This document shows, in pieces, positions 32,517 through 40,931 of a DNA stretch of 64,000 bases (its first letter is position 1; each line of letters begins with the position of its first letter). The translations under genes and the position numbers were made by a program. This stretch comes from Cylicocyclus nassatus (Eukaryota > Nematoda > Chromadorea > Rhabditida > Strongylidae). The notes below the pieces were generated by a model, which was given only the letters and a program-made list of their open reading frames with translations, ran no database searches and had not been told where the DNA came from. The stretch spans positions 14,255,834 to 14,319,833 of the forward strand of contig CATQJL010000001.1 of the NCBI GenBank assembly GCA_958299035.1. Reading direction: 5' to 3'.

Positions 32517-33419
32517 TCTCGCAATTATATGACCCTTTGAGCAATCATTTATACAAAAAAGTTTGTAGAGATATTAGTAATCACATCAAGAAATATCTAG
32601 CTAATCGAGATCAAAATCTATTTCTGTTACGAAAGTAAAGAGCAGCTTGAAGCTTACAATGCAATATCCTCAGCTATTGATAGGATGAACTTGTGGTCCA
32701 GAAAATGGAATCTTCCAGTTAACGCTTCAAAAACGAAAGTTTTACAACTTGGAAACTCTACATGCTTTACTTATGCTTTGGACGGGGTCAACTTGGAGCA
32801 CTTTAGTAGTACTAAAGATTTAGGAGTTGTCTTGGATAAACAATTGGATTTTTCTCTTCATTTCGACTCGATTTCAAAGAAAGCTCTCTCAGCCCTTTTT
32901 GTCATACTAAGAAGTACTTATAGTAATGATGCAATGCTCCTGGTTAGACTCTATAAGACTTACGTGCTTCCGCATTTAGAATATGCATCCCCTGTTTGGA
33001 ACCCATTTTTGAAGAAGAACATTGACAAACTAGAGAAAGTGCAAAAGATTTTCACTAGAATTGTTTACTACAGATGCTATCCCGATCCCAATTACCCTAG
33101 GTCATTGCCACCCTATAATTCTAGGCTGTCTACTCTCAAGTTGCGAAGTCTAAAGTACAGAAGAGTATGTAATGACCTAGTATTTTGCTACAGAATTTTG
33201 CGTCTTGAGACCAGATTGACTCCAAGTCGCTACTGGATATTCCGACTTTGTGGCAGAACAGGTGATTTTGGCCTAGGTTACCGTAAACTGGGGGGAAAGT
33301 TGTTTTCAAAGGCTTTAATTCTTTTGCATGCCGTACTGCTAGATGGCTCAGCCAGTTACCACTTGAGGTCACTTCTTGCAGAAATTCGGCTGAATTTCGT
33401 AGAAAGTTGTCATCAATAG
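32517..33419 (+). pseudogene. CR1-type ORF2, linker and C-terminal part
   Basis: The linker resumes with DPLSNHLYKKVCRDISNHIK and breaks near 32610, where the frame changes to KIYFCYESKEQLEAYNAISS, the sequence normally just after the RT catalytic FADD box. The palm core of the RT (several hundred residues) is therefore deleted. The rest (from 32685, 244 codons) carries the thumb and C-terminal motifs WNLPVNASKTKVLQLG, KDLGVVLD and TYVLPHLEYASPVWNPF. This is the same CR1 copy as 26693-28215, split by the palindrome. Confidence 0.8.
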
Positions 33420-34044
33420 ATGTACTGCAGGCTTTGAGAATACCTGATGTTTAGCACTCATAGTGTGATACACGGCATTTTGGCTTTTTTTGGATTCAAT
33501 AAGTTTTGGTCGATTTTTGGATTTTTTGTATTTTTTTGGAACAACTACTGATTACGTGTTTTCTTGAACCTGGCAGAACAATTCGTGGAAAATTGCGCTT
33601 GACTTCGTCTTTGGTAACAACGGCCTCGCTTTGACGCCGTATGTGGCCTTTGACGCGCAAATAGATGATTGATTCTGTCAGCTCTACGTGCCTTGTTTGG
33701 AGATTTAGCAATGCATGTCGAGTTCTTCATAACACAACGGTTGTGAGCAAAAATTTAGAATGATTGCGATTGCACAGATTCAACAAAAGACGAGTTCCAT
33801 TTTTTATGATGCATCTGCACTTTACTAACTTTATACACTAGCAATTAACACAATCAAGTACGTTATAAGATACTCCTTCTCTCGCTAAGTTTGTCGATCG
33901 TTGCTATACGTGCCCCATTGCTGTTTATCTTATTAGCTGTAATGATTTGATTTTCTCTAATCAGCAGTGTCTAGCCAGGCGCTATTAATGACATACGTTT
34001 CGTGGTGAAGAACTTTCGGAATTCCGCATTCAAGCCAATAATAA
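33420..34044. other. Intergenic between CR1 end and receptor gene
   Basis: Minus-strand ORFs of 61-71 codons at 33496-33730 have no recognised motif. 33780-34044 would be the 3' UTR of the receptor gene on the minus strand; no clear AATAAA was seen on that strand near the stop. Confidence 0.3.
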
Positions 34045-34541
34045 TCAGTCTGAAATATTTGGTTCGTCTAACGGTACAAGCATTATCGTCATCAAACGAG
34101 CTCTGATTGTAAGTGCAGAAACCCACGCATCGCAACAGTGTGTTAAGTTCCACACTATTGTCGTCAATCCAAAAATAACCCATTTGTTTTGGAAGTGCCA
34201 GGCAAGGTGGAAATATGTGTAGAGTTCAATGGCAAATATAATGGCTTGCAGGACGGCCTAAGGGAGAAAATGAAACAAACGGGTAAAATTTAGAAAAATT
34301 GAACCTGTTTTAGGAAATTGATTTCTTTGTTCCTTCGATGATGTGCGCCATTTATTGTCCCACTTCTACGCATCTGAAAGGAAATAATTACGTCGCTTTG
34401 ATAATCATATCCAAAAATCTTCCAAACCTGAACATTGACTATATGGACCTTGAATATAGTAATTGTGTCTACAATAGCAATAACGGCTACAATAAACACA
34501 TCTTTGTAAAGATCTATATACATCGCTATAAAATTGCATTC
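34045..34541 (-). CDS. Srx-type serpentine chemoreceptor, 3' half
   Basis: Three minus-strand exons join in phase 0: 34541-34428 (ECNFIAMYIDLYKDVFIVAV then IDTITIFKVH-like TM5), 34373-34305 (ending HRRNKEINFLKQ) and 34257-34045 (AVLQAIIFAIELYTYF, then NKWVIFGLTTIVWNLTHCCD, ending EPNISD and TGA). Introns are 54 bp (GTTTGG...TTTCAG) and 47 bp (GTTCAA...CTTAG). An RR-KEINFLKQ loop between TM5 and TM6, an NKW before TM7 and a WxLxHxxD segment are features I know from nematode Srx receptors, which are chemosensory GPCRs. The 5' exons for TM1-TM4 are not in view; the first exon shown has an acceptor AATTCAG preceded by a MITE. It could be a pseudogene (see 35373). Confidence 0.65.
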
Positions 34542-34565
34542 CTGAATTGAATTATGTGCATAATA

Positions 34566-35323
34566 TTAGGTTGGCACATAAGTTTTGCAACTTTTCTCGT
34601 AACTTTTCTCTCATTTTATATAGCAATCTCATTTTGTGGCATCATGTAGATTGCAAGTCTGCGCAAACCGTTTGATTTTTGATAACGTAGTACAAAAAAT
34701 CTAAGCAGATTTTGAAAACTGCTGAAAATCGATGTTTTACGGTTTTTTGGGAAACATGAAGCCCTACGAAACCTGAATTAAACTTATCAAAAAGCAAGTA
34801 TAAGCAACATGTAGCTAGAAGTGGACACATTGGAATCAGTAAAGAAGAAATGAAATTCAAAAATTAAGGTGGGGCCCCTTTGAGAAGTTGAAGCAGTCAA
34901 ATGCGTCAAGTTTTGAAGGCAATTTGTCAATAACTAAGCTGTGAAAATTCAGAATTCGCTATAACTTTGCAATGTAGGGTAATCCTATACGGTGAACGCG
35001 AATATCATATTCATTTGTAGCTAAATGAAATTCATTTTTTGATCTCATGAACGAGGCCTTTTCATGCGAAACGGATCTCATTTTTGTGATCAACATGTCG
35101 AATAAGTCCTATAGGTCAAGTTTCAGCAAAATCTGCTGCATTCTAAACTTTTCCCTATAGTACGGTATACCTACCGTAATCCTTACATAGGATAGTAAAA
35201 TTCGGCAAAAATGTTTGCGTTAGAAGCTTACATCATAATCCTTATATTGCCAAAAAATGAATGCGCTACGTTCAAAGAGACAAAAGTTATATAAAAAGTT
35301 GCATTACTTATGTGCCAACCTAA
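34566..35323. mobile_element. Mariner-like MITE in receptor intron
   Basis: TTAGGTTGGCACATAAGT at 34566 and inverse ACTTATGTGCCAACCTAA (to 35323), with TA on both sides (34564-34565, 35324-35325). 758 bp, with no transposase recognised. It lies 24 bp upstream (minus strand) of the receptor exon acceptor; removing it and one TA leaves an intron of about 71 bp to the donor at 35372. Confidence 0.85.
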
Positions 35324-35372
35324 TACTTCTTCAAGTTTATGGTAAAATGCCCGCCGTCTAGTTTTTACTTAC

Positions 35373-35460
35373 AAGGAAGGGTACCTTGAGGACCGTTGCC
35401 ACTCGTAATGATTTGTATATCAAAAAATGCGCCTTGAATAAATTGCGCTATTGCGGAGGG
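35373..35460 (-). pseudogene. Possible upstream receptor exon
   Basis: A GTAAGT donor at 35372-35367 (minus) ends a segment whose frame reads YTNHYEWQRSSRYPS, like the Srx second extracellular loop (aromatic, W, then Cys in the next exon). That frame ends in a phase that does not match the next exon and has a TGA just upstream, so one base is missing or the gene is dead. The assignment is tentative. Confidence 0.25.
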
Positions 35461-35659
35461 TCAAAGTCATCAATAAAAAATTTTCTTTCCTTTTCAAAAG
35501 TTGAATATGATTTAGATAGGTATAACACAACAAATTCCTTTTAAGATTCGCTTCAATAGCTTGAAAAAATAGCCTAGAAAAACTTGGTGATTTTAACTAT
35601 CCCAAATACGCAGGTTTTCTACGAAAAAAAGTTCATAACTTCCTTTAAAAGATCGTTTC

Positions 35660-35770
35660 GCAGAAATCGAGCTCTGATTGAGAATCAGCGTTTCGAGATG
35701 CATCTTATGGTGTACATCGCATTCCAAATGGCCACAGTCACCGAGTATCCTTTCCTTGTTAGTAATGTAA
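35660..35770 (+). repeat. Terminal fragment of foldback family
   Basis: GAATCAGCGTTTCGAGATGC and GTATCCTTTCCTTGTTAG match the right end of the element at 8292-8966 in the same order. Solo end fragment. Confidence 0.45.
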
Positions 35771-35789
35771 ATTCCTCAGAGGAGTGACA

Positions 35790-36557
35790 ATACTTTTGCA
35801 CGAAATTTCACGAACTTATGGGTCGGCTATAAATGAAGCTGGAGCGCTTAAATCGTGCAGGTACATACCACCAAGCTAACTACTTACTATTATAAATTTT
35901 GAACCTGATGGGTTCACTTTATATTCCCGATTCTGAAATCCAGGAATTTCAACACTGCTGGTTCCTAATTTTCTACACCTCGGGTTCCAAAAAAGCTGCA
36001 GCGCTGAAGTTTTGGGGGCAACAACAGTATTAGGCTTGTAGCTATACAAAAGTCTTGGGCTAATTGGCTCAATCTGAGCCGCGTTTGATCGGCATTTCTT
36101 TCATTTGGAGCAAAGATGGCGGAAAGCTGAGTGTGCTACCAAATTTGTCCCATATATGTCACTTCCTCGTCCAACCTGAGTACTAAAGCGCTATTTTCCC
36201 ACTATACCATAGATCCGTAAGAGCAAAAATTTTGCTTATTCAGGGACAGAATGTCCAGCATACTCATGTTCGCGAATATCTTTATTTCACTATTACAAGA
36301 TCAAAATTATATGGGAAAATTCCCTGATAGGATTTTTTCTTATAAGTTCGCTTACTGGATAGCCAAAGGCAAGTCAAATAATCGACATTGAGAATTAGCT
36401 CTCGGTATTTTTCAATGTTTGGGCATTTATGACGGCTGAACTATGAAGACTGTGCTTCAAAGTAGTTGAATGCGTAATCAATCATCTAGTATAAGGCTAA
36501 CAGAGCGACGCTCTCTGAATAATTGTAAGGAAACACTTTTGATTTAGTGGCTATACT
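35790..36557. other. Intergenic, nothing recognised
   Basis: No ORF of note. I searched by eye for upstream Srx exons on the minus strand and found none convincing. Confidence 0.3.
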
Positions 36558-36599
36558 ATGTTATGCCAGTGCCAGGTTTGTACGGTGGAATTCTTTATT

Positions 36600-36637
36600 G
36601 GCCTTACGTTTCGACAAATTCGTCTTCGTCGGAGGCC
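36600..36637 (-). ncRNA. Hammerhead-like ribozyme motif, PLE copy 1
   Basis: On the minus strand GGCCT and AGGCC close a stem (stem I); CCGACGA sits where CUGANGA is expected, GAC/GTC forms stem II, then GAAA and ACGTA give a loop-less two-base stem III ending at a cleavable position. Minimal type I hammerheads with tiny stem III are known from Penelope-like elements. Position U4 is C here and an unpaired A follows A9, so activity is doubtful. Confidence 0.5.
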
Positions 36638-36835
36638 TGAAAGTAGATTGCAGTATTATCTTTGCAAGACCAGACCGCCAAACGCCTCCCCGCACTGCCG
36701 AGTCTAGACCCCGTCCCGCAATCAACGTACTGGGACACGCGATGAGAAACGAACCTTAATCCACCGTTGTGTTAGTGAGAGTCAGTAGAGTCAGTACGTA
36801 GCCGCACTGGAGAGACAGACTACACTGATTCTTGC

Positions 36836-36862
36836 TCAGCGGTCGACACTTATATACGGGCA
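36836..36862 (-). promoter_or_regulatory. PLE pLTR TATA box, copy 1
   Basis: CCCGTATATAAGTGTCGACC on the minus strand, followed after about 20 bp by AATCAGTGTAG, an initiator-like site. The same arrangement occurs in the copy at 40605-40650. It lies between the GIY-YIG ORF and the hammerhead motif, as expected of a PLE terminal repeat. Confidence 0.4.
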
Positions 36863-36945
36863 GGCTACCGCTCACAGATCGTTAAAATAGGCAAGAGTTC
36901 GGTTGTTATCGATACGCATTCGTTTCTGTTATTCATGCTAGGATT

Positions 36946-37524
36946 TCAAAGAGAAATCCACGCTGCTTCGACGGTCTTTCTCACTGAAATCTCTGCCTCG
37001 TATGACAAGATAGTACATTTAACGCCAAATTCACCGCCGTTGTGCGTTTCAATTCTATGTCTTCCCAAAGGTGACATCGCATTCGCTCGTCTCATAGCCG
37101 CTAAATGCTCTTTGAGTCTGACGTTCAGCAATCTACCCGTTTCTCCGATATATGTCGCCTTACAATTCAAGCATTCCAATTCATACACTACTCCAGCCTT
37201 TGCGCAATCGCCTACTTTTCCGTATGGACAGACAACACAATGCTCCGACAAACATTCTGCGTCGTAGAGCCTATTTCTTACCAACCGCTTCTTGATGTTC
37301 TCACTCGGAATGTTCACAAGTATAACATCATTCTGCAGTTGTGCTCGCGTTATGCATTGTTTTATTGCTGCACTAAATTTATCGGAAATGTAAGGCATGC
37401 ACAGGGATAGTTTATTGTCATCGCGAGTTGGGCTACTTTTCGTAAACTTCGAAGAGCAATGGAAACCTTGTGGTATGTAACCATTGCTACGCGCAATCTG
37501 TGTAGAAATGGTTACATACCACAT
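36946..37524 (-). CDS. Penelope-like element GIY-YIG endonuclease, copy 1
   Basis: 192 codons. A cysteine/histidine-rich linker (ECLSEHCVVCPYG, GDCAKAG, ECLNC) precedes the GIY-YIG core: GVVYELEC, then ATYIGETGRLLNVRLKEHLA, RHRIETHNG, and the C-terminal acidic KTVEAAWISL. PLEs carry this nuclease after their reverse transcriptase and use it in integration. The reverse transcriptase should lie upstream (higher coordinates) but the scaffold gap begins 27 bp away. The next copy is about 75-85 percent similar by eye. Confidence 0.8.
   Translation of the reverse strand: MWYVTISTQIARSNGYIPQGFHCSSKFTKSSPTRDDNKLSLCMPYISDKFSAAIKQCITRAQLQNDVILVNIPSENIKKRLVRNRLYDAECLSEHCVVCPYGKVGDCAKAGVVYELECLNCKATYIGETGRLLNVRLKEHLAAMRRANAMSPLGRHRIETHNGGEFGVKCTILSYEAEISVRKTVEAAWISL
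37469..37523. repeat. 17-bp-stem hairpin
   Basis: TGTGGTATGTAACCATT (37469-37485) and its exact inverse (37507-37523) around a 21-bp loop, beside the gap. The loop sequence GCTACGCGCAATCTG partly repeats after the hairpin (ATTGCTACGCAATCTG). Confidence 0.75.
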
Positions 37525-37551
37525 TGCTACGCAATCTGAGCGGTAGCCTGC

Positions 37552-38051
37552 NNNNNNNNNNNNNNNNNNNNNNNNNNNNNNNNNNNNNNNNNNNNNNNNN
37601 NNNNNNNNNNNNNNNNNNNNNNNNNNNNNNNNNNNNNNNNNNNNNNNNNNNNNNNNNNNNNNNNNNNNNNNNNNNNNNNNNNNNNNNNNNNNNNNNNNNN
37701 NNNNNNNNNNNNNNNNNNNNNNNNNNNNNNNNNNNNNNNNNNNNNNNNNNNNNNNNNNNNNNNNNNNNNNNNNNNNNNNNNNNNNNNNNNNNNNNNNNNN
37801 NNNNNNNNNNNNNNNNNNNNNNNNNNNNNNNNNNNNNNNNNNNNNNNNNNNNNNNNNNNNNNNNNNNNNNNNNNNNNNNNNNNNNNNNNNNNNNNNNNNN
37901 NNNNNNNNNNNNNNNNNNNNNNNNNNNNNNNNNNNNNNNNNNNNNNNNNNNNNNNNNNNNNNNNNNNNNNNNNNNNNNNNNNNNNNNNNNNNNNNNNNNN
38001 NNNNNNNNNNNNNNNNNNNNNNNNNNNNNNNNNNNNNNNNNNNNNNNNNNN
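37552..38051. other. Scaffold gap of 500 N
   Basis: Exactly 500 N, a conventional placeholder for a gap of unknown length. The PLE to the left and the satellite to the right are joined only by scaffolding. ORFs spanning it are not real. Confidence 0.99.
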
Positions 38052-39385
38052 AAAACCTGGCTGAAGGCTCAGTTTGCCGCTAGGTTCAGAAATGTTCGAA
38101 AAAATGAGCATTTTATGAATTTCCCTGAATAATGAATTATCTGACCATTCAGCAAAAAAGGGAAGAAAACTTTAGAACGAAACTTCTATCCACAAATATC
38201 ATTTCCCGCCGGCCCTCGGGACCAAAATCAGCTGAATACTACCCTATCTCCCCTCAAAACCTGACAGAAGGCTCAGTTTGCCACTGGAAAGGTTCAGCAA
38301 TATTCGAAAAAAACGAGCTTTCTTGGAATTCGTTGAACCCTTCAGCAAAAAAGGGATGAAACCTTTAAAACGAATTTCCACTCCAAAATATCATTTTCCA
38401 CCGGCCCAAGGGACCAAAATCAGCTGATTGCTGCCCTATCTCCACTCAAAACCTCACTAAAGGCTCAGTTTGCCGCTATATTCAGAAGTGCTCGAAAAAA
38501 CGAGCTTTTTTGGAATTTCGCTAAACCCTTCAGCAAAAAAGGAATGAAAACTTTAAAACGAAAATTCAATCCACAAATATCATTTTCCGCCGGCCCTCGG
38601 GATCAAAATCAGTAAAATGCTACCCTATCTCCCCTCAAAACCTCACTGAAGGCTCACTTGCCGCTAGTTTCAGGAATATTTGAAAAAATGAGCTTTTTTG
38701 GAATTTCGCTAAATCCTTCAGCAAAAAAGGGATGAAAACTTTAAAACGAAACTTCAATCCACAAATATCATTTCCCGCCGGCCCAATGGACCAAAATCAG
38801 CTGATTGCTGCCCTATCTCCCCTCAAAACCTCACTGAAGGCTCACTTTGCCGCTAGTTTCAGGAATATTTGAAAAAACAAGTTTTTTGCAAATTTCTATG
38901 AGCTTTGAGGGAATAGGGGATGAGGATTTCAAAACGACACTCTATTTCACAGATATCGTTTTTCACTTGGAACCAAAATCAACTTTGAATGCTTGCGAGC
39001 TCTAGCTCCCCTAAAAACCTGACTGAAGGCTCAGTTTGCCGCTAGATGTTCAGCAATATTCGAAAAAAACGATTTATTCGCGGATTTCTCTGACCTTTTA
39101 GGAAAAAGGGTATGGAAAGTTACGTGATGAGGCTCATTACACAAAACCTTGACTCCGGATGCTCACGAACTATAACTCCCTCGAAAAATTTGATCGAATG
39201 CTCGATTTATCGCTAGAAAAACAAAATTAGATTGCCAGCAATATCCCAAAGGGTGAGTTTTTTCGTGGTTACATATGGGATTTGAGCGGAAAAGAGAATG
39301 AAACTTTCAAAATGAGGCCCCACTTCCTTCAGAGAAAACGCCGATTTCTGCCGCCCGTCCGGACCAAGATTAATTGAACGCTTAG
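38052..39385 (+). repeat. 189-bp satellite, block 1
   Basis: Monomers of about 189 bp recognised by AAGGCTCAGTTTGCCGCTA, TTCAGCAAAAAAGG and CGCCGGCCC. The last part (from about 38880) is a diverged edge that ends GATTAATTGAACGCTTAG at 39385. It is mirrored exactly, apart from homopolymer lengths, at 40932-42265. Confidence 0.9.
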
Positions 39386-39441
39386 TAATATTGTCAGATG
39401 ATGTTACGCCAATGCCAGGTTTGTACGGTGGAATGTTTATT

Positions 39442-39479
39442 GGCCTTACGTTTCGACAAAATCGTCTTCGTCGGAGGCC
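39442..39479 (-). ncRNA. Hammerhead-like ribozyme motif, PLE copy 2 left
   Basis: Same structure as 36600-36637 with one change in the stem II loop (GATTTT). The conserved CCGACGA, GTCGAAACGTA and closing GGCCT/AGGCC are unchanged. Confidence 0.5.
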
Positions 39480-39711
39480 TGAAAGTAGATTGCAGTGTTT
39501 TATCAGTGGGACCAGACCGCCAAACGCCTCCCCGCACTGCCGAGTCTAGATCCCCCCCGTACGCAACGTACTGAGACACTTTGATGAGAAACGTACCTCT
39601 TTTCCACCGCGGTGTTAGTGAGAGTCAGTAGAGTCAAGTTAGCCGCACAGTAGAGACGGACTAGACTGAGTCTTGCTCAGCGATCTACACTTATATATAT
39701 GTAGGTGCAGG

Positions 39712-40135
39712 CTATCGTTCACAGATCGTTAAGATAGGCAAGAGTTCGGCTGTTATTGATACGCATTCATTTCTATTATTCATACTAGGATTTCTCAGAG
39801 AGATCCACGCTGCCTCAATAGTCTTCCTCACTGAAATCTCTGCTTCGCGTGATAAGATAGTACATTTAACGTCAAAATCACTGCCGTTGTGCGTTTCAAT
39901 TCTATGCCTTCCTAACGGTGACATCGCACTTGCTCGTCTTTTAGCTGCCAAATGTTCTTTGAGTCTAACATTCAACAATCTACCCGTTTCTCCGATATAT
40001 GTTGCCCTACAGCTCAAGCACTCTAATTGGTACACTACTCCTGCCTTTGTGCAATCACCTATTTTCCCATACGGGCAGACAATGCAATGCTCCGTTGGAC
40101 ATTCTATATCGTAGAGCCTGTTCCTTACCAACTGC
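39712..40135 (-). pseudogene. PLE GIY-YIG domain, left palindrome arm
   Basis: Minus-strand reading gives the Cys-rich linker (ECPTEHCIVCPYG, GDCTKAG) and GIY-YIG core (GVVYQLECLSC, TYIGETGRLLNVRLKEHLAA, RHRIETHNG, KTIEAAWISL), ending TAELLPILTICER. At 40135 it runs into the palindrome spacer, so the frame continues into unrelated antisense sequence (the first 50 or so residues of the 192-codon ORF). No reverse transcriptase part. Confidence 0.75.
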
Positions 40136-40605
40136 AAAATGATGTTATGCTTGTGAACATCCCGAATGAAAGCATCAAAAAGCAGTTGGTAAGGAACAGG
40201 CTCTACGATATAGAATGTCCAACGGAGCATTGCATTGTCTGCCCGTATGGGAAAATAGGTGATTGCACAAAGGCAGGAGTAGTGTACCAATTAGAGTGCT
40301 TGAGCTGTAGGGCAACATATATCGGAGAAACGGGTAGATTGTTGAATGTTAGACTCAAAGAACATTTGGCAGCTAAAAGACGAGCAAGTGCGATGTCACC
40401 GTTAGGAAGGCATAGAATTGAAACGCACAACGGCAGTGATTTTGACGTTAAATGTACTATCTTATCACGCGAAGCAGAGATTTCAGTGAGGAAGACTATT
40501 GAGGCAGCGTGGATCTCTCTGAGAAATCCTAGTATGAATAATAGAAATGAATGCGTATCAATAACAGCCGAACTCTTGCCTATCTTAACGATCTGTGAAC
40601 GATAG
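40136..40605 (+). CDS. PLE GIY-YIG domain, right palindrome arm
   Basis: The plus-strand frame from the spacer (LQNDVMLVNIPNESIKKQL) is collinear with PLE copy 1 (LQNDVILVNIPSENIKKRL), so the spacer belongs to this arm's natural sequence. The GIY-YIG core and C-terminus match the left arm residue for residue. The RT upstream is missing because the inverted arm begins instead. Catalytic-type residues (Y, R and E of GVVY, TGRLLNVRLKEH and KTIEAAW) are present. Confidence 0.8.
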
Positions 40606-40611
40606 CCTGCA

Positions 40612-40655
40612 CCTACATATATATAAGTGTAGATCGCTGAGCAAGACTCAGTCTA
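40612..40655 (+). promoter_or_regulatory. PLE pLTR TATA box, copy 2 right
   Basis: ACATATATATAAGTGTAG at 40614 is followed by AGACTCAGTCTAG at about 40645, an initiator-like sequence about 28 bp after the TATA. It follows the GIY-YIG stop codon and precedes the hammerhead motif at 40838. Confidence 0.4.
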
Positions 40656-40837
40656 GTCCGTCTCTACTGTGCGGCTAACTTGACTCTACTGACTCTCACT
40701 AACACCGCGGTGGAAAAGAGGTACGTTTCTCATCAAAGTGTCTCAGTACGTTGCGTACGGGGGGGATCTAGACTCGGCAGTGCGGGGAGGCGTTTGGCGG
40801 TCTGGTCCCACTGATAAAACACTGCAATCTACTTTCA

Positions 40838-40875
40838 GGCCTCCGACGAAGACGATTTTGTCGAAACGTAAGGCC
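40838..40875 (+). ncRNA. Hammerhead-like ribozyme motif, PLE copy 2 right
   Basis: GGCCTCCGACGAAGACG then TTTTGTCGAAACGTAAGGCC: stem I GGCCT/AGGCC, stem II GAC/GTC, core CCGACGA...GAAA, stem III reduced to AC/GT. Mirror of 39442-39479. Confidence 0.5.
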
Positions 40876-40931
40876 AATAAACATTCCACCGTACAAACCT
40901 GGCATTGGCGTAACATCATCTGACAATATTA

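Noticed and set aside
37524..38132. ORFs of about 200 codons on both strands
   Set aside because: They are made of 500 N from the scaffold gap and have no meaning.
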